Part shown: positions 38,334-45,950 of the stretch, piece by piece
How positions within the stretch are numbered: the first letter of the stretch is position 1
Layout of the letters: the number at the start of each line of letters is the position of its first letter
Source: Streptomyces pyxinae
GTDB taxonomy: Bacteria > Actinomycetota > Actinomycetes > Streptomycetales > Streptomycetaceae
Length of the DNA stretch: 64,000 bases
Assembly: GCF_024756275.1 (NCBI RefSeq)
Contig: NZ_JANUGQ010000004.1
Span: 248,001-312,000, forward strand
Direction: 5' to 3'
Notes under the pieces: model-generated
Seen by the model: the letters and a program-made list of their open reading frames with translations, nothing else
Databases searched by the model: none
What the model was told of the DNA's origin: nothing
Position numbers and translations under genes: made by a program

Positions 38334-39713
38334 TTACGCGCGGCCCGCGGTCTTCTGGGTACGCCGGGAGACCGAGTCGATCACCACGGCGGCGAGCAGC
38401 ACCGCGCCGGTGATCATGTACTGGATCTCATTGGCCATGCCGATCATGTTCAGACCCTGCTGGATCGACTGGATGACGATCATCCCGAGCAGCGCCGACC
38501 AGACCTTGCCCCGGCCGCCGAAGAGGCTGGTGCCGCCGATCACGGCCGCCGCGATGACCAGCATCAGGGTGTTGCCGCTGCCCAGGCTCTTGGTGGCGCC
38601 GCCGGAGAGGCTGGCGACGAAGAGCCCGCCGAAGGCGGCGAGCATGCCGGAGAGGCCGAAGACCACGATCCGGACCCGGTCCACGTTGATGCCGGCCCGG
38701 CGGGCGGCCTCGGCGTTGCCGCCGACCGCGAAGACGGTCCGGCCGAAGGTGGTGCGGCGGGCCACGAAGTCCGCCACCACCAGTACGGCGAGGAAGAGCA
38801 CCAGGGCGAGCGGCAGCCCGCGCGCGCCGGCCGGCTCGTTGAGGATGTACGCCACCGCGAAGCAGAGCACCGCGACCACACCGGTGCGCAGCACGATCTC
38901 GCTCACCGGCCGGGCGGGCAGCGCGGCGGCCTTGCGGCGCCTGCTGTCCACCAGGAGCGAGGCGGCGTAGGCGAGGACCGCGACCAGCGCGAGACCGTAG
39001 GCGGCGGCCTTGTCCTCGAAGTAGTACGCGGTGAGGTTCTCCACCACGCTGCCGGAGGGGGCGTTGATCGAGCCCTCCTTGCCCATCAGCCAGATCTGGA
39101 GACCGCTCCAGCCGAGGAACCCGGCGAGGGTGACGACGAACGCCGGGACACCGATCTTGGCGAAGAAGAAGCCGTGCAGCAGGCCGAGCGCCAGCCCGCA
39201 GACCACGGCGATGCCGACCGCCAGCCAGTCGTTCATGCCGTTGCTCACATTGAGTACGGCCCAGACCGCCGCGCCGACGCCCGCGACCGAGCCGACCGAG
39301 AGGTCGATCTCGCCCAGGATCAGGACGAAGACGATGCCGACCGCCATGATGCCGAGGCCGGAGCTGTAGACGGCGATGTTGGCGACGGAGCTGGCGGAGA
39401 GGAAGTTGCCGTTCTGCAGCTGGAAGACGACCGCGATGACGATCAGCCCGACGAAGACCGGCAGGGAGCCCAGCTCACCGCCGCGCACCTTTCGGGTGAA
39501 CTCGGTCCAGTAGCCCTTCAGGCCCTCCTCGCGGACCAGCAGCCTGGGGTCGACGGCGGGCACCGGCGCGGCGCTGCCGGCGGGGGCCGGGCCGGGCGCC
39601 CGGTCGGAGGACTTGTCGAGGGCGACGGGGTCCGGGGATCCGGGAGTCTGGGATCCGGGAGTCTGGGATCCGGGGGTCTGGGATCCGGGGGTCTTCTTGG
39701 TGAGGTCGCTCAC
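38334..39713 (-). CDS. xylH: Xylose ABC transporter permease XylH
   Basis: 459 aa. A BPD_transp_2-type permease with about ten helices; GIVFVLILGEIDLSVGSVAGVGAA is the family signature and TFGRTVFAVGGNAEAARRAGI the cytoplasmic EAA-like loop. From position in S. coelicolor (xylF-xylG-xylH with rok7B7), D-xylose is the likely substrate. The N-terminal 70 residues include a perfect repeat of (T)PGSQ units. GTG 39713 overlaps the xylG stop codon (GTGA), with AAGGAGG upstream. Confidence 0.9.
   Translation of the reverse strand: MSDLTKKTPGSQTPGSQTPGSQTPGSPDPVALDKSSDRAPGPAPAGSAAPVPAVDPRLLVREEGLKGYWTEFTRKVRGGELGSLPVFVGLIVIAVVFQLQNGNFLSASSVANIAVYSSGLGIMAVGIVFVLILGEIDLSVGSVAGVGAAVWAVLNVSNGMNDWLAVGIAVVCGLALGLLHGFFFAKIGVPAFVVTLAGFLGWSGLQIWLMGKEGSINAPSGSVVENLTAYYFEDKAAAYGLALVAVLAYAASLLVDSRRRKAAALPARPVSEIVLRTGVVAVLCFAVAYILNEPAGARGLPLALVLFLAVLVVADFVARRTTFGRTVFAVGGNAEAARRAGINVDRVRIVVFGLSGMLAAFGGLFVASLSGGATKSLGSGNTLMLVIAAAVIGGTSLFGGRGKVWSALLGMIVIQSIQQGLNMIGMANEIQYMITGAVLLAAVVIDSVSRRTQKTAGRA
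39631..39690. repeat. 15-bp tandem repeat inside xylH
   Basis: GTCTGGGATCCGGG(A/G) occurs three times in tandem (39646-39690) with a partial fourth copy before it. In frame it encodes repeated PGSQT units in the disordered N-terminus of XylH. Confidence 0.85.
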
Positions 39714-40495
39714 TTCGCGTCCTCCTTCGTGGCCGTGCGTGCCTGCCGGCGGGTGACGGCGTTGTCCGTGGCGCCGGTGATCGCGGCGATGATCGTTTCG
39801 TGGGTGGTGTCCTTGACGACGAAGACACCGTTGTTGCGGCCGAGGCGGAGCACCGCGACCCGGTCCGCGACGGCGCGGACGTCCGCCATGTTGTGGCTGA
39901 TGAGGATCACGCCGTGGCCGCGCTCGCGCAGCCGCTCCACCAGGTCGAGCACCTGGGCGGTCTGCTCGACACCGAGGGCGGCGGTGGGCTCGTCCAGAAT
40001 GACGATCTTGGGGTCGCCGATCAGCGCGCGGGCGATGGCGACGACCTGCCGCTGACCGCCGGAGAGCGAGGCGACCGGGATACGGACGCTCGGAATGCGG
40101 ATGGACAGGGTGTCCAGCAGTTCCTTGGCCCGCTTCTCCATGGCGATCTCGTCCAGGACGGCGGAGCGCTTCAGCTCGCTGCCGAGGAAGAGGTTGGCGA
40201 CCACGTCGAGGTTGTCGCAGAGCGCCAGGTCCTGGTAGACGGTCGCGACGCCGAGCTCCTGGGCGTCGTTCGGCCGGGTGACCCGGACCGGCCGGCCCTC
40301 CCACTCGATGGCACCTTCGTCGATCGGGTGGACCCCCGAAATGGTCTTGACGAGCGTCGACTTGCCGGCGCCGTTGTCGCCGACCAGGGCGACGACCTCA
40401 CCGGCGTGGATCTCCAGGTGTACATCGGTGAGCGCCTGGACGGCGCCGAACCGCTTGGAGACTCCGCGCAACGCCAGCACGGGCGTAGCGGACAC
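39710..40495 (-). CDS. xylG: Xylose ABC transporter ATP-binding protein XylG (single-domain)
   Basis: 261 aa. One ABC domain: Walker A GDNGAGKSTLVK, Q-loop near YQDLALCDNL, signature LSGGQRQ and Walker B IVILDEPTAALG with H-loop SHN. E. coli XylG has two such domains in about 510 aa, so this protein is half-size and probably homodimerises. GTG 40495 is preferred: AAGGAG lies 9 nt upstream, whereas the ATG three codons earlier (40504) directly abuts that AAGGAG and has no room for it to act. The stop overlaps the xylH start. Confidence 0.9.
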   Translation of the reverse strand: MSATPVLALRGVSKRFGAVQALTDVHLEIHAGEVVALVGDNGAGKSTLVKTISGVHPIDEGAIEWEGRPVRVTRPNDAQELGVATVYQDLALCDNLDVVANLFLGSELKRSAVLDEIAMEKRAKELLDTLSIRIPSVRIPVASLSGGQRQVVAIARALIGDPKIVILDEPTAALGVEQTAQVLDLVERLRERGHGVILISHNMADVRAVADRVAVLRLGRNNGVFVVKDTTHETIIAAITGATDNAVTRRQARTATKEDAK

Positions 40496-41180
40496 GTGAA
40501 TCATCTCCTTCACCCGCCGGTCGGCGGGGATGGTGGTACTGCTGCTGGCACAAAGGGTCTGGAGGGACGAGGCCCCGCCTCGGGCCCGGGGGCCGGGGCG
40601 CGGAACCGGGTCCGGCTGTCGTCGGGCGCGTACGTCCGGCGGGCGCTCCGGTGGGCGCGTACGTCCGGTGGGTGCGCACGCGGGCGTGGGGCGGGTACGG
40701 GCCGCGCGCCGGTCCGGTGGTCTCCGGGGCCCCGGCGGTACGGAGCGGGGTGCGCCCCGGCCGGGCACGGTGCGCCCGGCCTGCTCCGGAACGGGGCCGG
40801 GCGCCCACCGGGCAGGCGGGCCCGCTCCGGACGACGGGCGCCGCGCACCGGTACCGGGGAACCGGCCCCGGCCGCTTCCGCAGCCGGGAGCAGGCCCGGG
40901 GCCCGGCCCCGTGCGGACGACCGGAGCGGATCCGGTGCGACCCGGGGTGCCCGGAGCCGTACCCACCGGGTCCGCGTGGTCCAGGTGGGCGCGGTCCGGG
41001 CCCGGGAGCCGTACCGGATCGGAGGTGCCTCCCGGGGCCGTACGGCGCTCGCGCCCCGGGCCGGGCCGGAAGCGGCGGGGCCGGCTCCGGGAGCCGGGAG
41101 CCGTCCGGGTGTCCGGGCTGTCGGAGCCGTCCGGGCCGGTCCCGCCCCGGTCGCGTCCGGGCGGGCGGGCGGGCGGCGGG
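40496..41180. other. Long non-coding gap inside the xylFGH operon
   Basis: 685 bp separate the xylF stop codon from the xylG start, unusual in a transporter operon. A long rightward open frame across the gap is composition-driven and continues antisense into xylF. GCGCGTACGTCCGG occurs twice (about 40628 and 40655). No gene is recognised. Confidence 0.55.
41081..41097 (-). terminator. Possible intercistronic stem-loop after xylF
   Basis: CCGGCTC-CGG-GAGCCGG forms a 7-bp perfect stem about 84 nt past the xylF stop codon. Such a loop could partially terminate or protect the xylF end of the message, giving more binding protein than membrane parts. This is inference only. Confidence 0.35.
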
Positions 41181-42278
41181 TTACTTCACGCCCGCCGCGA
41201 CGCAGGCCGCCTTGTACTCGGCGGTGCAGATGTCGGCGGCTCGGTAGACCTTGTCCGCGACGATGGTGGAGGCGATGTTCTCCTTGGTCACGACCTGCGC
41301 GTCGTACAGCTTCGCCGGGATGCCCTTGAACTCGCCGCTGAGGCTGTCCACCTTGGCCGGGGTCAGGGCGTCGATCTTCTCGCCCTTCAGCAGCTTGACC
41401 GCGATCTCGGCCGTGGTCTCGGCCTCCGGCTTGATCTGCTTGTAGATGGTGAACGCCTGGTCGCCCGCGAGAATGCGCTGGAGACCGGCCAGCTCGGCGT
41501 CCTGACCGCCCACCGGGACCTTGACGCCCTGCTTCTTGAGCGCGGTGATGATGCCGCCGGCCATGCCGTCGTTGGCCGAGTAGACGCCCTGGAAGCCGGT
41601 CTTGCCGAGCGAGTCGATGGCGGCGCCCATCTTCCTGTTGGCCTCGTCCGGGGACCAGTCGGGGATGTCCTGCTCGTAGACGACCTTCTTGACCTGCTTG
41701 TCCAGCACGCTGTGGGCGCCCCGCTTGAACAGCGGCGCGTTGGGGTCGGTCGGGGAGCCGTTGATCATGACAACGTTGGCGTCCTTGGCGCCGGCGCCCA
41801 GCGCCTTGACCAGGCCCTCGCCCTGAAGGCGGCCGATCTTCTCATTGTCGTACGAGACATACGCGGAGATCGGGCCCTCGGCGAGCCGGTCGTACGCGAC
41901 GACCTTGACGCCCTTCTTCTCCGCGTCCCGCACCCAGGTCTTGGTGGCCTTGTAGTCGACCGAGTCCAGAATGATCACCTTGACGCCCTGGGTGATCAAC
42001 GAGTCGAACTGCTTCTTCTGGGTCTCGGTGTCCTGCGCGGCGTTGTTGTACCTGACGTCGCAGTCGCCGCAGAGCTCGTCGATCTTCGCCTCGATGATCG
42101 GGCGGTCGAACGTCTCGTAGCGGGTCGTCTTGTTCTCCGGCAGCAGCAGACCGATGGTCTTGCTGTCGCCACCACTGCCGCCGGCGGTGTCGTCACCCGC
42201 CTTGCCACACGCTGCGAGGGAAACGGCCATGGAGACCGCTGCCGTGCCTATGACGACGCGTCGCGTCATTGCGTTCAT
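41181..42278 (-). CDS. xylF: Xylose-binding lipoprotein XylF
   Basis: 365 aa. The signal TRRVVIGTAAVSMAVSLAAC ends in a lipobox with C24 lipidated. The periplasmic-binding-protein type 1 fold follows: KTIGLLLPENKTTRYETFDRP, QFDSLITQGVKVIILDSVD, VVAYDRLAEGPISAYVSYDN, GVYSANDGMAGGIITALKKQ and VPVGGQDAELAGLQRILAGDQ. It matches XylF-type D-xylose binding proteins; ligand residues were not checked individually. GGAGG lies 9 nt before the chosen ATG. It is the first gene of the xyl unit, downstream of rok7B7 and a likely operator at 42355-42373. Confidence 0.92.
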   Translation of the reverse strand: MNAMTRRVVIGTAAVSMAVSLAACGKAGDDTAGGSGGDSKTIGLLLPENKTTRYETFDRPIIEAKIDELCGDCDVRYNNAAQDTETQKKQFDSLITQGVKVIILDSVDYKATKTWVRDAEKKGVKVVAYDRLAEGPISAYVSYDNEKIGRLQGEGLVKALGAGAKDANVVMINGSPTDPNAPLFKRGAHSVLDKQVKKVVYEQDIPDWSPDEANRKMGAAIDSLGKTGFQGVYSANDGMAGGIITALKKQGVKVPVGGQDAELAGLQRILAGDQAFTIYKQIKPEAETTAEIAVKLLKGEKIDALTPAKVDSLSGEFKGIPAKLYDAQVVTKENIASTIVADKVYRAADICTAEYKAACVAAGVK

Positions 42279-42354
42279 GTGGGGTTGCCTCCCTGACGAG
42301 GCCGCGACGTTGCGGCCGAGGTGGCTGGAAGTCAACTCGGCCGCCAGGTCGGCG

Positions 42355-42373
42355 TCAAGGAGTAAATCCTTAA
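42355..42373. promoter_or_regulatory. Candidate Rok7B7 operator at xylF
   Basis: AAGGA-GTAAA-TCCTT is a perfect inverted repeat (42357-42371), extended to seven bases per arm with one mismatch, lying 79-93 bp upstream of the xylF start in AT-rich DNA. It is well placed for control by the ROK repressor encoded immediately upstream. The binding site is my inference. Confidence 0.45.
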
Positions 42374-42400
42374 CGAGATGACAACGGTGCCATCCGTTAT

Positions 42401-43642
42401 CTAAGTGAACGCGGGCGTGGTCACCGGAAGAGCGCCGCCGCTCTGACCGGAATCCCCGGTGGCACCGCGCGCGACACCACTCATCAGGGTGGAGTCGCCC
42501 ATCTCGCTCAGGACGAGGGCGAGCGCGCCCAGCACCTCCGCCCGGCCACCCAGGGCGCCGGGGGCCACCGACAGCTGCCGCGCGGCGCTGGGAATGGCGT
42601 ACCGGGAGACCGAGTCGCGGATCGGCGCGAGCACCAGCTCACCCGCCTCGGCCAGATCGCCGCCCAGCACCACCCGGCTCGGGTTGAGCAGGTTGCAGAG
42701 GTTGGCCACCCCGCTGCCAATGTGGCGGCCCACGTCGGCGATCACCCGGCGGCAGCCGGGGTCGCCCTCCCGGGCCAGCTGGACCACCCGTTCCATGGTG
42801 AGGTCGGGCCCGTGGCTGGACTGGAGCAGCGGCAGCACATAGCGGGCGGCGGTGAAGGTCTCCAGGCAGCCGCGGTTGCCGCACCGGCAGACCGGCCCGG
42901 CCTCGTCCAGGGTGATGTGGCCGATCTCGCCGGCCGTGCCGCCGGGACCCCGGTAGATCTGCCCGGCGATCACCAGTCCGGCGCCGACCCCGCTGGCGAC
43001 CTTGATGTAGGCGAGGTCGGTGACACCCCGGCCGCTCCCCCAGACCAGTTCACCGAGGGCGCCGAGGTTGGCGTCGTTGTCGACGTGCACCGGCACGCCG
43101 AGCCGGCCGCGCAGTTCCTCGCTGGGGTTGATCCCGGTCCAGCCCGGCAGGATGGAGGTGGAGCCCAGGGTGCCGGAGGAGACATCGATCGGGCCGGGCA
43201 CGCCGAGCCCGACCCCGATCACCTTGTCCGGGCCGATGCCGGTGGTCGCGATCAGTCGTTTGACCAGGTGTTCCGCCCGGTCGAAGCCCTCCGCCGACGA
43301 GGCGTCGACATCCAGCGGCTCGGCCTCCTCCGCGAGGACCCGGTGGGCGAGGTTGCCCACCGCGACCCGCAGATGGGTGTGGCCGAAGTCGACCCCGATG
43401 ACGATTCCGGCGTCCCCGCTGAGCGAGACGCTGCGGGCCCGGCGGCCGCCGGCCGAGGTCGGGGTCACCTCCACGGTGCCGCCGTCCTTGAGCTCCCGGA
43501 CGATATTGGAGACGGTGGCGGCGGAGAGGCCGGTGGCCCTGGCGATCTCCGCCTGGGTGAGCGAACCGGCCATGCGCACGGCGCGTACGACGCGTTCGAG
43601 GTTGGCCCGATGCAGAGATGTCTGCGACCCCGGAGTCTCCAT
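42401..43642 (-). CDS. rok7B7: ROK family transcriptional regulator Rok7B7
   Basis: 413 aa. An N-terminal winged helix (LERVVRAVRMAGSLTQAEIA, LSAATVSNIVRELKDGGTV) precedes a ROK sugar-kinase-like domain: GVDFGHTHLRVAVGN, GVGLGVPGPID, HVDNDANLGALGE, the zinc motif CRCGNRGCLETF, and VVLGGDLAEAGEL. Its place upstream of xylFGH matches S. coelicolor Rok7B7 (SCO6008), reported to control xylose transport, carbon repression and antibiotic production. The start METPGSQTSLHRANLE at 43642 is preferred since TAGAGT at about 43684 would put the transcript start near the upstream ATG at 43675; that ATG is the alternative. Confidence 0.9.
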   Translation of the reverse strand: METPGSQTSLHRANLERVVRAVRMAGSLTQAEIARATGLSAATVSNIVRELKDGGTVEVTPTSAGGRRARSVSLSGDAGIVIGVDFGHTHLRVAVGNLAHRVLAEEAEPLDVDASSAEGFDRAEHLVKRLIATTGIGPDKVIGVGLGVPGPIDVSSGTLGSTSILPGWTGINPSEELRGRLGVPVHVDNDANLGALGELVWGSGRGVTDLAYIKVASGVGAGLVIAGQIYRGPGGTAGEIGHITLDEAGPVCRCGNRGCLETFTAARYVLPLLQSSHGPDLTMERVVQLAREGDPGCRRVIADVGRHIGSGVANLCNLLNPSRVVLGGDLAEAGELVLAPIRDSVSRYAIPSAARQLSVAPGALGGRAEVLGALALVLSEMGDSTLMSGVARGATGDSGQSGGALPVTTPAFT

Positions 43643-43745
43643 CGACTCACTCACTCCTGCCGTTTTCTCCAACATGTGAACTCTAAGCTCAGCCTTTTGG
43701 GTTGGTTCCCGTCAAGACCTTGAGTGGGGCGGAGCCCAGATGAGC

Positions 43746-43774
43746 GTGAATGGAAACATAAGATGCCCATTCAC
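43746..43774. promoter_or_regulatory. Inverted repeat upstream of rok7B7
   Basis: GTGAATGG and CCATTCAC are perfect 8-bp arms 13 bp apart in an AT-rich segment about 105-130 bp upstream of the rok7B7 start. It is a candidate operator for rok7B7 itself; no known consensus matched. Confidence 0.4.
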
Positions 43775-43838
43775 CGGCATATATGCGGTATGTCCGCCAC
43801 TGGGGCCGACGGGTGCGGCCGGGGCCGGTCCGCACATG

Positions 43839-43899
43839 CCGAAAACGCCCCGGCGGGTGCGGGGCGCTCGGGGCGCCGGCACCCGCCGGGGCGTTTCGG
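43839..43899 (-). terminator. Terminator of the ngcEFG operon
   Basis: A stem of about 21 bp (CCGAAAACGCCCCGGCGGGTGC side with GCACCCGCCGGGGCGTTTCGG, one mismatch) encloses a loop of about 19 nt that is itself GC-rich. It begins roughly 85 bp after the ngcG stop codon; the A-run/T-run at its base is typical of a factor-independent terminator. Confidence 0.75.
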
Positions 43900-43985
43900 A
43901 GACCGGTGGTCCCCGGGCCGCCGGACACCGGCGGCCCCGTGGGCCGGCCGGCGCGAGGGGGCTCGCGAGGGGTTCGGGGGAGGGA

Positions 43986-44924
43986 CTACTTGACGGCGCC
44001 CGCCGTGAGCCCGGTCACCACCTGGCGCTGGAAGACGATGTACGCCGCCAGCACCGGCAGCATCGCGATCACCAGGCCGGCGAAGAGCCCGGAGTAGTCG
44101 CCCTTGTACCCCTGGCTGGTGGAGAGCTCCACCAGCCCCTGGGCCAGCACCCGCTTCTCCGGGTCCGTGTTGAGCACGGTCGGCAGCATGTACTGGTTCC
44201 ACTGCCCCAGGAAGTTGAAGATCCCGACGCTGATCAGCCCGGGACGGGCGAGCGGCAGCATCACCTGGAAGAACGTCCGGGTGTGCGAGGCGCCGTCCAG
44301 CATCGCCGCCTCCGCGATGGAGGTGGGCAGCGTCCGGAAGAACGAGGTCAGGAAGAAGACGGTGAACGGCAGCGAATAGGCGATGTACACCAGGATCAGC
44401 CCGTGGATGGTGTTGAGCAGCCCGGTGTTCTCCATGACGAAGAAGAGCGGCACCAGCGCCAGCATCACCGGGAAGCTCATCCCGCCCACGAAGAGGAAGT
44501 AGATGAACCGGTTGCCCGGGAACTCGAACCGGGCCAGGACGTACGCCGCCATCGAGCCCAGCAGCAGGGTGCCCACCAGCGAACCCGCCACCACCACCAG
44601 GGTGTTGAGGAAGTACTCGCCCATGTGCGCCTCGGTCCAGGCACGTCCCCAGTTCTCGAAGTGCAGCGTGTCCGGCAGCCCCCAGGGCTCGTCGAAGATG
44701 CCCGCGTCCGTCTTGAACGAGGACATCACCGCCCACAGCAGCGGCAGCACGACCATCACGGCCCAGAGGATCAGCATGCCGTGCGAGAACACATTGAGGA
44801 CGGTGCCCTCGCCGCCCTTCCGCCCGGTCCCGGCGGGCGCGTCGCCGGCCGGGGCGCCGGGCGTGCGGGGACCCGGCACGGCCGGGGCGCCGGGGACGGC
44901 GGGGGGCGTGTCAGTGGTTTTCAT
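43986..44924 (-). CDS. ngcG: Carbohydrate ABC transporter permease NgcG
   Basis: 312 aa, MalG-type inner-membrane permease. After a Pro/Ala/Gly-rich N-terminus the helices begin MLILWAVMVVLPLLWAVMSS. The EAA loop AEAAMLDGASHTRTFFQVMLPLARPGL couples to the ATPase. No ATPase gene is in the operon; Streptomyces sugar importers of this class share the MsiK ATPase, which is the likely partner. The operon order and sequences match ngcEFG (N-acetylglucosamine/chitobiose uptake; SCO6005-6007 from memory). Its ATG overlaps the ngcF stop by one base (TGATG). Confidence 0.88.
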   Translation of the reverse strand: MKTTDTPPAVPGAPAVPGPRTPGAPAGDAPAGTGRKGGEGTVLNVFSHGMLILWAVMVVLPLLWAVMSSFKTDAGIFDEPWGLPDTLHFENWGRAWTEAHMGEYFLNTLVVVAGSLVGTLLLGSMAAYVLARFEFPGNRFIYFLFVGGMSFPVMLALVPLFFVMENTGLLNTIHGLILVYIAYSLPFTVFFLTSFFRTLPTSIAEAAMLDGASHTRTFFQVMLPLARPGLISVGIFNFLGQWNQYMLPTVLNTDPEKRVLAQGLVELSTSQGYKGDYSGLFAGLVIAMLPVLAAYIVFQRQVVTGLTAGAVK

Positions 44925-45847
44925 CAGAACTCCAGCCGTTCGCGCCGGCCCAGCCGCATCACCACGGCCGCGAAGGCCAGGGTGACGACGAGCAGGGCGA
45001 CGCCGATCGTGGTGGCGTAGGCCGCCTGGCCGTCCCGGAAGGCCGCCTGGTAGACGTAGAGCGGCAGGACGGTGGTCGCGTAGTCGGGGCCGCCGGGGCC
45101 GATCGACATGATGTGCACGACGGCGAACGCCTCGGCGCCCAGCGCCAGGATGCCCATGTAGACCCAGCCGGACTGCACGGTGTCCCAGAGCAGCGGCAGG
45201 GTGATCCGGAAGAAGGTGGTCACCCGGCTCGCGCCGTCCAGCAGCGCCGCCTCGTAGAAGTCCCTGGGGATCGAGGCCATGCCCGCCGAGAAGAGCACCA
45301 CGAAGAAGCCGACCGTGCACCAGACGAGCACGGCCGTGATGCACCAGAGGGCGAGGCCCGGATCACCGAGCCAGTTGGGCTGGAGGCCGTCGAGCCCGAC
45401 GGTCCGCAGGGCGCCGTTGATCATGCCCTGGGCGGGGTCGTAGGCGAACTGGAAGAGGATCGCCACGATCGCGATGGAGAGGACCTGGGGGAAGAAGTAC
45501 GCGATCTTGTAGAAACCGGAGCCGCGCACTCCGCCCACGGCCGCGCCCTTCCGGCGCCGCCCGCCGACATTGATCATGAAGGCGAAGAAGAGGGCGAGGC
45601 CCAGGGTGATCACCGGAAGCACCAGCAGCAGCACCACACTGTGCTGGAGGGACTTCCAGAAGACCTCGTCCTGGAACATCTTGGTGTAGTTGGCGAAGCC
45701 CACCATCGAGAACTCGGGACTCAGGCCGGTCCAGTCGGTGAACGAGTAGTAGATCGACTGGATGAAGGGCCAGATGACGAAGACGGCGTAGAGCGCGAGG
45801 GGCGCCGCCAGGAACCCGATGATGAAGCGGTACTTGCCGTGTTGCAT
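44924..45847 (-). CDS. ngcF: Carbohydrate ABC transporter permease NgcF
   Basis: 307 aa, MalF-type permease with about six helices, starting LAAPLALYAVFVIWPFIQSIYYSFTDW. The EAA loop YEAALLDGASRVTTFFRITLPLLWDTV is present. It forms the translocation pore with NgcG. ngcF lies 103 bp after ngcE and overlaps ngcG by one base, so the pair is translationally coupled. Its start at 45847 (MQHGKYRFIIGFLAAP) is followed directly by the first helix. Confidence 0.9.
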   Translation of the reverse strand: MQHGKYRFIIGFLAAPLALYAVFVIWPFIQSIYYSFTDWTGLSPEFSMVGFANYTKMFQDEVFWKSLQHSVVLLLVLPVITLGLALFFAFMINVGGRRRKGAAVGGVRGSGFYKIAYFFPQVLSIAIVAILFQFAYDPAQGMINGALRTVGLDGLQPNWLGDPGLALWCITAVLVWCTVGFFVVLFSAGMASIPRDFYEAALLDGASRVTTFFRITLPLLWDTVQSGWVYMGILALGAEAFAVVHIMSIGPGGPDYATTVLPLYVYQAAFRDGQAAYATTIGVALLVVTLAFAAVVMRLGRRERLEF

Positions 45848-45950
45848 GGTCGCTGACTCGTCCTTCCGTGGGACCGCCGGCCCCGGGGCCCGCGCGGCCG
45901 GCCGGCTCGCCGCCGGCCGGTGCGCGGACGCCGGCCCCGGGGCCCGGCCG

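Noticed and set aside
40530..42296. Long rightward open frame spanning the xylF-xylG gap and antisense to xylF
   Set aside because: Low-complexity Gly/Arg/Pro translation and no ribosome binding site; overlap with a certain gene.
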